Assembly: GCA_021324165.1 (NCBI GenBank)
Contig: JAJPJR010000032.1
Span: 1 to 36,454, forward strand
Length of the DNA: 36,454 nt
Reading direction: 5' to 3'
From: Armatimonadota bacterium
Lineage (GTDB): Bacteria > Armatimonadota > Fimbriimonadia > Fimbriimonadales > ATM1
Positions 1 to 6,511 of this stretch are shown here, in pieces (the stretch's first letter is position 1; every line of letters starts with the position of its first letter). The notes below the pieces were generated by a model. It did not search any database. It was given only the letters and a program-made list of their open reading frames with translations, and was not told where the DNA came from. A program made the translations under genes and the position numbers.

Positions 1-157
1 AGACCACCAGCACATTATCGGGGTCAATCTTGTTGCCTTTGGCCTGCATCAGCACGTCGGCCCGCGCAATTTTGGCAAGCCACGGCGGAGAAGCGATCCC
101 CACCGCGATAATCGCGCCGCTTCGCAAAAAGTCTCTTCTTGTAAGGTTGTCTGCCAT
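1..157 (-). CDS. DUF1501-family Tat-exported protein (N-terminus only)
   Basis: Only the first 52 codons lie in the window; the gene runs off the left edge. The ATG is at 157 on the minus strand behind an AGGAG Shine-Dalgarno about 7 nt away. The protein opens with a twin-arginine signal (TRRDFL at residues 6-11), a hydrophobic stretch (AIIAVGIA) and then DPDNVLVV, which matches the start of the DUF1501 domain. DUF1501 proteins are secreted, of unknown biochemical role and usually encoded beside a DUF1800 protein, as here: the DUF1800 gene ends 25 nt upstream on the same strand. Family assignment rests on the signal, this short motif and the neighbour. Confidence 0.8.
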   Translation of the reverse strand, partial: MADNLTRRDFLRSGAIIAVGIASPPWLAKIARADVLMQAKGNKIDPDNVLVV

Positions 158-182
158 CGGTTTCTCCTGTGCTTATGATTGT

Positions 183-1625
183 TCAACAAAAATGAAAATC
201 TGGTGCCGCAAAGATCAGTTTTGACATCGCCTGCAGCGCTTTTTGGGACTTTTGGCCGTTTTCCAGCCACCCAATTCCGCCATTTTGGTCGCACACCTCG
301 ATGATCCCTTTGAGCTCGGCCGCCCCCAGTTTTGTATCGTAAATCTCCAAAAGATCGTTTACCACATCTTTCGAATCCTTCGGCTTGCGCGCCTTGATCG
401 AATCGGCGACCCATTGAGCCGCCACAGCCGCATTGCGGCCCGAATACAGCGTCGAGGCAAATTTGATCCTCTCCACCATCGTGGCCGACGAAATCCATTG
501 GGGTCCCCAATCCCAACCAGCGACATCGGGCGGAAACAGCAGCTGCATTCCCATGTTCGACATGCTCGCAAACAGCTGCTGCAATGCGCCGCCAAACTGC
601 CGAACGGCATTCGTGTTGTCAGGATCGAACTGCTGGGTGAGCAGAACACCCAATCCAAGCTGCCTGCCCAAGCCCACAACGAAGTCCACAGGACTTTTCA
701 CCATGTGCCGCACGCATTTGGGTTCATAAAACTCGTTCGCTTGCGCAATTGCAAACAAGATCGGCTTGATTTCGAATCCTTTATCCAAATACAGGCGAGT
801 GAGCTTATCGTGCAGTTTTTGCGGCAGCTCGTCCATGGCAAAAAACTTCCACAGTTTCGACGTGATGTATCGCGCGGTGTCTTCCCTCGGCGCTAAAATC
901 CCAATCACATCGTCGCCCGTGAAGTTTCCTTCATTACCCAAGATCTTTTTCATTCCGTCATCGTGAAGCCGCGGACGAAACATAAACTGCACCAGCGGCT
1001 GGCCGTTTTTCACCGAATCTTCCACTTCTTCTTTGGTCGGCCTTGCCGCACCGGCCCTTGCGAAACTCCATCCGGTGAAAGCCCGTGCCGCCTCTTGAAT
1101 GTCGGTTTCGGTGTAATGTCCGATGCCCATCGTGAAAAGTTCCATCACTTCGCGCGCGAAGTTTTCGTTCGGTTTGCCTTTCACGTTGGTGTTGTTGTCG
1201 AGCCATTGCAGCATTGCGGGCTCTTTGCTCGTATCCCGCAAAAGATACATAAAATTGCCGTTCGCATTTTTGCGCAACGTCTCCAAGTACTGGTACATCA
1301 AGAGCCCTTGATTCACTTTCGAACCGCTGATGGCAAAATGATCGTGCCAAAAAAGCGTGAGTTTTTCCTGCATCGGACGCTGCGTAACAAGCATCCGCAA
1401 AATCCACCAAGCCGCAACCTGCTGCGGACGAAGCTGCAAAATGTCTCCCTGAGCCCGCGCGAAGGTGTAAATCGGAATGTTGAACCCCTCATCCACCTTT
1501 TCGAAGTTGATCAGCCGGTCGAGCGTGCCGTCAACGCCCAGCCTTTCGTAATAGTCCAACTCTGACTTGCTGGCGCCAAGCCCAAACCGCCTTAGAATAT
1601 GCGCAACCTTCTCTCTTGTGGTCAT
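183..1625 (-). CDS. DUF1800 domain-containing protein
   Basis: A 480-aa protein of the DUF1800 family. It starts with the family-typical HILRRFGLGAS (residues 8-18) and carries TLFWHDHFA, NENFAREVMELFTMGIGHYTE, FTGWSF and a late FPPDVAGWDWG segment, all recognisable DUF1800 landmarks. The length is normal for the family. No signal peptide is evident. It lies directly upstream of the DUF1501 gene on the same strand, a widespread pairing in Planctomycetes, Armatimonadota, Proteobacteria and others; the function of the pair is not established. There is no good SD before the ATG; on the minus strand an AT-rich TAATAAT ends 11 nt before it, so a short-leader or leaderless message is possible. Confidence 0.93.
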   Translation of the reverse strand: MTTREKVAHILRRFGLGASKSELDYYERLGVDGTLDRLINFEKVDEGFNIPIYTFARAQGDILQLRPQQVAAWWILRMLVTQRPMQEKLTLFWHDHFAISGSKVNQGLLMYQYLETLRKNANGNFMYLLRDTSKEPAMLQWLDNNTNVKGKPNENFAREVMELFTMGIGHYTETDIQEAARAFTGWSFARAGAARPTKEEVEDSVKNGQPLVQFMFRPRLHDDGMKKILGNEGNFTGDDVIGILAPREDTARYITSKLWKFFAMDELPQKLHDKLTRLYLDKGFEIKPILFAIAQANEFYEPKCVRHMVKSPVDFVVGLGRQLGLGVLLTQQFDPDNTNAVRQFGGALQQLFASMSNMGMQLLFPPDVAGWDWGPQWISSATMVERIKFASTLYSGRNAAVAAQWVADSIKARKPKDSKDVVNDLLEIYDTKLGAAELKGIIEVCDQNGGIGWLENGQKSQKALQAMSKLIFAAPDFHFC

Positions 1626-1768
1626 TTTCCAGCCCCATTATTAACGCGCGAAACGGCGTTTTCGCCATTTGATGTAGTTGACGCGCAGAGATCTCATCTG
1701 TTCAGTACCCACGAGGCCATTAGTTGGCTCGGTCAATCCCTGACCACGGGCGGAAATCCTAAAACAAG

Positions 1769-1774
1769 TATAAT
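1769..1774 (+). promoter_or_regulatory. Putative -10 box (TATAAT) for the Cys-rich/membrane/pseudopilin cluster
   Basis: A perfect TATAAT in the 182-bp gap between the divergent DUF1800 gene and the Cys-rich ORF. No convincing TTGACA-like -35 lies at 16-18 bp. A transcript would start near 1781 and give a leader of about 30 nt containing an AGGGGGG run at 1798-1804. Confidence 0.5.
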
Positions 1775-1816
1775 TACTAGCTGACAGAGAACCCACCAGG
1801 GGGGTACTTGCTGCGT

Positions 1817-2326
1817 ATGCCAGATATCGAATCTGCCAGTCGGTCGGCGGTCTCTACTTTGCTCTTTTTCTCGCAGTTGGGACTGATTCTGCTGGAAGAC
1901 CGTCCTAATTCGCCGAATTTTCTGCCCCGAGAAACCTCAGGATGCCACTCTACTGAACCCACGCCGCCTTCCGTTGATCAACCTGCGGAGCAGATCCGGT
2001 CTTCCCGCCATCTCAAGGAACCCGACTCCCAAACTCTGCCTGCCGACAACCTCCCGCTCACCCCCTGCAAGTCGTGTGTTCCGATCAACTCAACGGCGCA
2101 GGACTGGTGCGTACTCCGCCCGCCTGGCACGGACTGCTCGCCTGTTCTGCCCTGGAACAACAACTTCAGCAGGCAAAGAATCTTGTACTGGTACCAGTGT
2201 TCGCAGGGAGTAGCCATCTGCTGCTCTCCGTGGCAAGATAATGACTGTTGCAATGAGTCTCAGGCCGAGCCGGCCTGCTCCGGCGGCGGCGCAACCTACA
2301 GATGCTCAGACCTGAACTGTCCGTAA
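1817..2326 (+). CDS. Cysteine-rich, probably exported protein of unknown function
   Basis: Not a family I recognise. From ATG 1817 it is 169 aa (an in-frame TTG lies at 1808). A hydrophobic segment (STLLFFSQLGLILL) near the N-terminus could be a signal or anchor. The C-terminal half holds 12 of the 13 cysteines, with CKSC, two CC pairs and several lone Cys between Trp, Asn and Pro residues, as in a disulfide-knotted extracellular domain. Its stop lies inside the next gene (25-bp overlap), and that gene overlaps the pseudopilin, suggesting one translationally coupled unit. Support: the upstream TATAAT, the non-random Cys pattern and the coupling. Weakness: the only SD-like run (AGGGGGG) is about 12 nt from the ATG. 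Confidence 0.6.
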   Translation: MPDIESASRSAVSTLLFFSQLGLILLEDRPNSPNFLPRETSGCHSTEPTPPSVDQPAEQIRSSRHLKEPDSQTLPADNLPLTPCKSCVPINSTAQDWCVLRPPGTDCSPVLPWNNNFSRQRILYWYQCSQGVAICCSPWQDNDCCNESQAEPACSGGGATYRCSDLNCP

Positions 2327-2706
2327 AGCACCGCCTTTCACAGATCATCACCTGCGCCGTTTTGTCTTGCGCAATGATCGGCGGAATCAATTTCGTCCTA
2401 TTGTACTTGCTCGGCGGAAGTTCGGCAGGAACTCTGCTCATGCAAGCGGTTTCGCTGGAAACGATTGTGGCATTTTGCACAACAGTGCTCTGCATCCGAC
2501 TCGTTCCAAAATCCGGAACTGCTCCGCTTATCGCTGGGCTCTCGATCATGGCGGCCGCAGGTGCCGGCAGTGTCCTTCGGCTGAGACTAAACCTTTCGCA
2601 CTCTGAACTGTTGGAATGGGTCCTGTTTCTGTTGTATCTGTCTGGCGTTCTGCTCAGCTCTTTGGGCCTTTGTAAACTTCTCCTAAAAACATGGTCAAGC
2701 GATTAA
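2302..2706 (+). CDS. Small polytopic membrane protein of unknown function
   Basis: A 134-aa protein made mostly of hydrophobic helices: roughly residues 14-37, 42-62, 74-90 and 103-127, so probably four membrane spans with short loops and basic flanks. I do not recognise a family. Its start lies within the last codons of the Cys-rich gene and its stop overlaps the pseudopilin start by 16 bp, so the three genes are probably translated from one message by coupling; there is no independent SD. The context suggests that it accompanies an exported Cys-rich protein and a pseudopilin at the cell envelope. That role is inference. Confidence 0.65.
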   Translation: MLRPELSVKHRLSQIITCAVLSCAMIGGINFVLLYLLGGSSAGTLLMQAVSLETIVAFCTTVLCIRLVPKSGTAPLIAGLSIMAAAGAGSVLRLRLNLSHSELLEWVLFLLYLSGVLLSSLGLCKLLLKTWSSD

Positions 2707-3350
2707 ATGCCAGCAGCGGCGCCGGATTCACGCTTGTCGAGCTGCTTGTCAGCGTGTTCATCGTCGCAGTCATGGTCTCGCTGACTTTTGCTGCGTTTCA
2801 GAAGTCCAGGCAGGTCAGCAAACGATCCGGCTGTATTGCACAGCTTCGGCAGCTTGGTGAAGGAATTGAAGTCTATGAACAAGATGCCGGCAGTCTGCCC
2901 CAAGATTTCGATCTTCTTGCGGACACGGGATACCTTGCAGCGCCCCAGATTCTGTTGTGTCCGTCCGACCCGTTCCTCGGTTATTTCAGCGAATTCGCCA
3001 ACTGTCACCAAGGAGGGGTACGCGTCCCTCACCATCGCCAGTCTTACGAAACGAACCTGTGGTGGCCGCAAAACATGAAAACAGCTCTTCAGCAGGCAGA
3101 TCAAAATTATGGAATCGCCGCGTGCCGGCTTCACGCAAATCGCACCGAACTGTTCTCTTCAAACCCAACCCAGTTTTGTTCGAAAGCGTGGCTGATGTTC
3201 GATGGCCCCCTGCTCAGGCTCAGAAAAGATGGGTCGGTTCAAACCGCCCGACTTACGTTGCGCCCCGAACCAAACCTTCAAGGCTCTGGTCTGGGTTTCA
3301 ATGTGTATTGGTTATACACCGACGAAAAAGTTGAACCGCCGCCGCCGTAA
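2691..3350 (+). CDS. Type II secretion/competence-like pseudopilin (class III signal)
   Basis: A 219-aa prepilin-like protein. It has a short basic leader, then G12|FTLVE with Glu at position 5 of the mature protein, followed by a single hydrophobic helix (LLVSVFIVAVMVSLTFAAF): the hallmark of prepilin-peptidase substrates. The long globular part carries several Cys (RSGC, ILLCPSDP, NCH, AAC, FCS) and ends in a proline run. The CPSDP segment resembles that of DUF1559/H-X9-DG-like pseudopilins. It is the third gene of the overlapping cluster starting at 1817. Its stop abuts the stop of the convergent rhaB gene with no gap. It is probably a minor pseudopilin; its partners are not in the window. 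Confidence 0.85.
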   Translation: MVKRLNASSGAGFTLVELLVSVFIVAVMVSLTFAAFQKSRQVSKRSGCIAQLRQLGEGIEVYEQDAGSLPQDFDLLADTGYLAAPQILLCPSDPFLGYFSEFANCHQGGVRVPHHRQSYETNLWWPQNMKTALQQADQNYGIAACRLHANRTELFSSNPTQFCSKAWLMFDGPLLRLRKDGSVQTARLTLRPEPNLQGSGLGFNVYWLYTDEKVEPPPP

Positions 3351-4730
3351 TTATCCACTGCCATTCATCCACTCGATCCACCGATCGTGATGCTTCGGTT
3401 CAAACTCCCGCACGGGCAGATTTCGAACGAGCCTTCGACCCTCGAACAACGCGCTGCCAATCGCGCCGACCGCTTCGAACTGCACAAGCGCGTTGCCCAA
3501 CACGGTCGCCTCCACCGGCCCCGCAAGTACCGTTTTCCCAGCGGCGTCGGCGGTCATCTGGTTGAGCAGTTCGTTCTGCGAGCCGCCGCCCACAAGATGA
3601 ATTGTGTGAATCTCCTTTCCTTGAATCTTTTCGATCTGCGCGATGTTGCGAGCATAGGCGGCGGCAAGGTTTTCAAAGATCGCCCGGAACAACGAAGGTT
3701 CATCTTCGATCGGCGCATCCGCAAGGCTGCGGATCGCGGCGGCCATGTCGGGCGGGTTAATCAACGAGGAGTCATCGGGATCGAACCTCGCCGCAAACGG
3801 CGCGGCGCGTTTGGCGAGTTCGATGCATTCCACCGCGGATTTTGAGCCGCGCGTGCGTTCCAAAAGCCACAACCCGCTGCAGTTTTTCAAGAACCTGAAC
3901 GTCCCGCCATATCCACGCTCGTTGCCGAAGCCGTGCGCCGCGGCTTCCTCGGTTGTGATCGGCGAATCTGTTTCAACACCGACGATGGACCAAGTTCCCG
4001 AAGATAAAAACGCCCAGCCGCCGCTTTGCGCAGGACAAGCAAGCACCGCCGACGCGGTATCGTGCGAAGCAACGGTTCTCAACTGAATGCCGTTCACGCT
4101 GCCGAGCAATCGGCCTGCCGGTTCTGCATCCCGAAGCAGCGAACCAGAAACACCGATCCTATCGAGCAGTTCTTGGTCCCATCGGCCATCCAGTGCAAGC
4201 ATTTCGGTTGTAGATGCGATCGTCTGTTCGAACGCAGGCTTGGCGTTCGCAAGCATGGATGCCAACAGATCGGGCATCATCGCGAGCGTCGCAGCGTTCT
4301 CAAGTTCATCATCATTGCGCAGTTTGCGCGCCATCAACTGCGAAGCGGTATTGAACGGCAGCGGTTGAATCCCGATGCGATTGAAGTGACGCAGCGGATT
4401 CAACGCCTTTTGCAAATGCGCGAACCCCGCGTGGTGCGAAGGGTCCCGATACCGGATCGGATTCGCAACCAGTTCATCGCGGCGGTTCAGCAATCCAAAA
4501 TCAACACCCCACGTGTCAATGCCCGCAGAGATCGCATCGCCGGCGCGCGAAAGCCCTATGTTGATGTTGGCGATCAGGTCGGGAATCAGCCATCTTTCAA
4601 ATCCGTTTTGAATGCCGCATGGGGTTTCAAATCTGTGCAGCTCTTCGATTTTCAGCTGCGAACCTTGAAGCGCGACCGCAGCGACGCGGCCCGAAGACGC
4701 ACCCAAATCAATTGCAATCACTTTGGCCAT
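3351..4730 (-). CDS. rhaB: Rhamnulokinase (FGGY kinase)
   Basis: A 459-aa FGGY carbohydrate kinase that would phosphorylate L-rhamnulose to L-rhamnulose 1-phosphate using ATP. The N-terminal phosphate loop is IDLGASSGR (residues 7-15). SAGIDTWGVDFGLL, the YRDPSH stretch and GIQPLPFNTASQL are the features that separate RhaB from xylulokinase and glycerol kinase. FLSSGTWSIVGVE and HLVGGGSQNELLNQMTADA form the C-terminal ATP-binding half. The length is close to the family norm. No other rhamnose gene (rhaA, rhaD, transporter) is nearby, so the pathway is dispersed. On the minus strand a TACGAT lies 15 nt before the ATG, a possible -10. The divergent GNAT gene starts 68 bp away. Confidence 0.92.
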   Translation of the reverse strand: MAKVIAIDLGASSGRVAAVALQGSQLKIEELHRFETPCGIQNGFERWLIPDLIANINIGLSRAGDAISAGIDTWGVDFGLLNRRDELVANPIRYRDPSHHAGFAHLQKALNPLRHFNRIGIQPLPFNTASQLMARKLRNDDELENAATLAMMPDLLASMLANAKPAFEQTIASTTEMLALDGRWDQELLDRIGVSGSLLRDAEPAGRLLGSVNGIQLRTVASHDTASAVLACPAQSGGWAFLSSGTWSIVGVETDSPITTEEAAAHGFGNERGYGGTFRFLKNCSGLWLLERTRGSKSAVECIELAKRAAPFAARFDPDDSSLINPPDMAAAIRSLADAPIEDEPSLFRAIFENLAAAYARNIAQIEKIQGKEIHTIHLVGGGSQNELLNQMTADAAGKTVLAGPVEATVLGNALVQFEAVGAIGSALFEGRRLVRNLPVREFEPKHHDRWIEWMNGSG

Positions 4731-4782
4731 GCCGTTTCAAAACAGATCGTACCGAACCCTGAAAACACGCGGCACGGCGTTG

Positions 4783-4788
4783 CATACT
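4783..4788 (+). promoter_or_regulatory. Putative -10 box (CATACT), leaderless start of GNAT gene
   Basis: CATACT ends 10 nt before ATG 4799 and there is no SD in between, so transcription would begin almost at the start codon. Confidence 0.45.
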
Positions 4789-4798
4789 CGATAACTCC

Positions 4799-5356
4799 AT
4801 GTGCCCGCCCGAAGGTTTGCGAATCGAGATGGCATCGCGCGAAGACCCCCGCGTGCACCTCGTGCCCGATTCGCTGCGGTTCGTCTATGAATCTTCGTAT
4901 CAGTACGAACTGGAGCCGCGCGAGACCGCGGTCGGATTTTCTTTTGTGCTGGCGCGCCGAGGCGCGAAACCGCCGCTTCACGTGGAGCGCAAGTGGGTTC
5001 CGTTCGAATCGGGGCCGAATGCGAGGTGTTACGTGGCTTGGCTGAACGGCAAACCGGTCGGCTGCGCCGAGTTCACCATCAAGGAGCCCGAACGTGAATG
5101 TGTGATCTCGCTGCTGCTCGTAGCCCAAGAGCATCGGCGGCAGGGCATCGGCAGGGCGCTCCTTGGCATTGTGGAACAAGCGGGGCGCCACGCCCGCAGC
5201 CCGCACATTCTGGTCTCGTGCCAGGCGGTCAACTTGGGCTCGATCGAGGCCCTTCGGCGCTGCGGGTTCGACTTTTGGGGAGTTTTTTCGCGGCCCACGC
5301 TCGGGCCGGAAGTCGAAATCACCCTCGGAAAGCCGATTGCCGCCGCAAATCGGTAA
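4799..5356 (+). CDS. GNAT-family N-acetyltransferase
   Basis: A 185-aa protein with an acetyl-CoA-binding GNAT fold in its second half. The core is CYVAWLNGKPVGCAEFTI (beta strands), then ISLLLVAQEHRRQGIGRALL, the motif A with the R/Q-x-x-G-x-G/A pyrophosphate loop, followed by NLGSIEALRRCGF, the usual motif B region. The first 75 residues are a poorly conserved N-terminal extension. The substrate cannot be read from sequence; streptothricin-acetyltransferase-like GNATs have a similar layout. The gene is divergent from rhaB and appears leaderless. A 61-codon ORF with two CxxCG motifs begins immediately after its stop codon. Confidence 0.85.
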   Translation: MCPPEGLRIEMASREDPRVHLVPDSLRFVYESSYQYELEPRETAVGFSFVLARRGAKPPLHVERKWVPFESGPNARCYVAWLNGKPVGCAEFTIKEPERECVISLLLVAQEHRRQGIGRALLGIVEQAGRHARSPHILVSCQAVNLGSIEALRRCGFDFWGVFSRPTLGPEVEITLGKPIAAANR

Positions 5357-5542
5357 ATGCCCTGCAACACCTGCGGGGCAAAAAGAGTTTATACTTTAAG
5401 GCAACCTTGGAGCCGCGCCGCTGCTCGGGCGGCCGGCCCGTTTTGTGTGAACTGCGGGCTAACCGAGCGGAGGAAGAAGGTCATCCGAGGGGGACTATCG
5501 CCCTGGAATGATTTCGGGGCTGACATTAGCTCAGGAGGCTAA
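5357..5542 (+). CDS. Candidate small zinc-ribbon protein
   Basis: A 61-codon ORF that starts at the base after the GNAT stop codon and ends 3 nt before the lipoprotein ATG. It contains two CxxCG knuckles, CNTCG at residues 3-7 and CVNCG near residue 30, separated by a basic segment and followed by ERRKKVIRGG. That is the layout of a one-zinc ribbon. No SD precedes it, so translation would rely on coupling to the GNAT gene. A TATACT box lies inside it, so the stretch may instead be only the leader of the lipoprotein mRNA. The Cys spacing is what makes it more than a random ORF. Confidence 0.42.
   Translation: MPCNTCGAKRVYTLRQPWSRAAARAAGPFCVNCGLTERRKKVIRGGLSPWNDFGADISSGG
5390..5395 (+). promoter_or_regulatory. 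Putative -10 box (TATACT) for the repeat lipoprotein
   Basis: A TATACT hexamer, without a clear -35, about 150 nt before the lipoprotein start. If used it would give a long leader. I looked for a known riboswitch in that leader and recognised none. Confidence 0.35.
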
Positions 5543-5545
5543 CAA

Positions 5546-5866
5546 ATGAACAAGAGACTGATTTCGCTCCTCATCGGAGCGACCCTGATTGGCGGCATCG
5601 TTCTTGCCGGGTGCAGCGGCGGAGAGAACAACTCCACCGACGGAACCAGCGGCACGAAGGCGACCAACGGCACCGGCGGAACCGGAACCGGCGAAATGGG
5701 TACCGGCTCGACCGGCTCCGGCGGAACCGGAACCGGCGAAATGGGTACTGGCTCGACCGGCGCCGGCGGAACCGGTACCGGCGAAATGGGCTCCGGCTCG
5801 ACCGGCACCGGCGGAACCGGGGCTGGCGGAACTGGAACCGGCGCCGAGAAGAAGAGCGGCGGCTAA
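5546..5866 (+). CDS. Gly/Thr-rich repeat lipoprotein
   Basis: A 106-aa protein with a strong SD (CAGGAGG) about 7 nt before the ATG. It has a basic n-region (MNKR), a hydrophobic core and lipobox LAGC, so Cys23 would be lipidated and the protein anchored to a membrane. The rest is low complexity: three copies of a 15-residue unit of the form GTGTGEMGTGSTGxG (residues 45-89) plus a partial fourth copy, ending in EKKSGG. There is no folded domain. The repeat is nearly identical at DNA level, so copy number probably varies between strains. It is transcribed as a single gene or with the preceding small ORF and is followed by a strong terminator. Function unknown. Confidence 0.88.
   Translation: MNKRLISLLIGATLIGGIVLAGCSGGENNSTDGTSGTKATNGTGGTGTGEMGTGSTGSGGTGTGEMGTGSTGAGGTGTGEMGSGSTGTGGTGAGGTGTGAEKKSGG
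5678..5812 (+). repeat. Three tandem 45-bp repeats inside the lipoprotein gene
   Basis: Units begin at 5678, 5723 and 5768, each encoding 15 residues (GTGTGEMG-type). The copies differ by a few bases; a partial copy follows. They are in frame, so gain or loss of a unit keeps the reading frame. Confidence 0.9.
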
Positions 5867-5889
5867 GCCTCGATTCTTCGTGGATTGAA

Positions 5890-5921
5890 GGCGGTCATGG
5901 GGCAACCCTGACCGCCTTTTT
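5890..5921 (+). terminator. Rho-independent terminator after the repeat lipoprotein
   Basis: GGCGGTCA (5890-5897) pairs with TGACCGCC (5909-5916), with an inner GGG/CCC pair in the loop, followed directly by TTTTT. It separates the lipoprotein from rnpB. Confidence 0.92.
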
Positions 5922-5925
5922 GCGT

Positions 5926-5931
5926 TATAGT
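5926..5931 (+). promoter_or_regulatory. Putative -10 box (TATAGT) of rnpB
   Basis: TATAGT lies 7 nt before the predicted 5' end of RNase P RNA and just after the lipoprotein terminator; no good -35 is visible. Confidence 0.55.
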
Positions 5932-5937
5932 GGATGT

Positions 5938-6265
5938 TGAGAGTCGGCCGGGCGGCGGCTCCGGCAAATGCCGGAGAGGAAAGTCCGGGCTCCAAAGGGC
6001 AGAGCGCCCCGATGGGAAATCGGGGGCGAAGCGATTCGACGGAAAGTGCAACAGAAAAAACACCGCCTCGGCTTGCCGGGGTAAGGGTGAAAAAGTGAGG
6101 TAAGAGCTCACTCCGATTCGTGGCAACGCGTTCGGTGGCAAACCCCGCTCGGAGCAAGGCCTAATAGGAAGGGGATGATGCGGCCCGCGGACCCTTCGGG
6201 TTGGCCGCTTAGACAGATCGCCGCACAAAGACAGAACCCGGCTTACAGGCCGGCTCTCGCTTCTG
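5938..6265 (+). ncRNA. rnpB: RNase P RNA, bacterial type A
   Basis: The catalytic RNA that removes 5' leaders from pre-tRNA. The conserved GAGGAAAGTCCGGGCTC is at 5976-5992, the internal AGAGCTCACTCCG and AGCAAGGCCTAATAGG regions are present, and the 3' conserved ACAGAACCCGGCTTACAGG begins at 6231, with its pairing to the 5' region (P4) intact. Helix P1 is formed by GAGAG at 5939-5943 with CTCTC at 6254-6258. The order of segments and the roughly 325-nt length fit the ancestral type A fold. Ends are set from P1 and the upstream -10 and may be off by several bases. Confidence 0.95.
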
Positions 6266-6298
6266 AACCAAATCAGCCCTGGCGAACGGAAGGAGTTG

Positions 6299-6450
6299 GG
6301 ATTCCACGCTCCCCCCTGCATATAGGGGGGAGCCCCGTGAGCGAAGCGAACGGTGAAGGGGGTTTTACCAAGCGGTGGACCCCCTTCCGGCGCTTCGCGC
6401 CACCTTCCCCCTAACGGCAGGGGGAAGGATAGAGATAGGATTCCACGCTC
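6299..6450. repeat. Hairpin-rich intergenic element bounded by 13-bp direct repeats
   Basis: GGATTCCACGCTC occurs at 6299-6311 and again at 6438-6450. Between them lie nested inverted repeats: a 10-bp stem at 6308-6317/6324-6333 (GCTCCCCCCT), GAAGGGGG/CCCCCTTC at 6355-6362/6380-6387, GGCG-GCGCC around 6389-6401, and a 10-bp stem CCTTCCCCCT/AGGGGGAAGG at 6403-6412/6419-6428. There is no coding sequence. It resembles a REP/MITE-like non-coding repeat inserted between rnpB and the response regulator. A related copy of its right half is at 30076-30128. Confidence 0.7.
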
Positions 6451-6511
6451 GAGGCTCGTTTCGAGGCCTCGACCTGCCGAAAATACTAACAGGTTACAGC
6501 GGAGCCTTGAA

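Noticed and set aside
5396-5545. Riboswitch in the lipoprotein leader
   Set aside because: I recognise none of the conserved cores of the common classes; it remains only an alternative to the zinc-ribbon ORF.
5678-5812. CRISPR-like array
   Set aside because: The repeats are directly contiguous, in frame and protein-coding, with no spacers.
6353-6511. N-terminal extension of the HD-GYP regulator through the repeat element
   Set aside because: The extension is translated hairpin repeat, lacks homology, and GTG 6512 has a proper GGAG SD immediately before the receiver domain.
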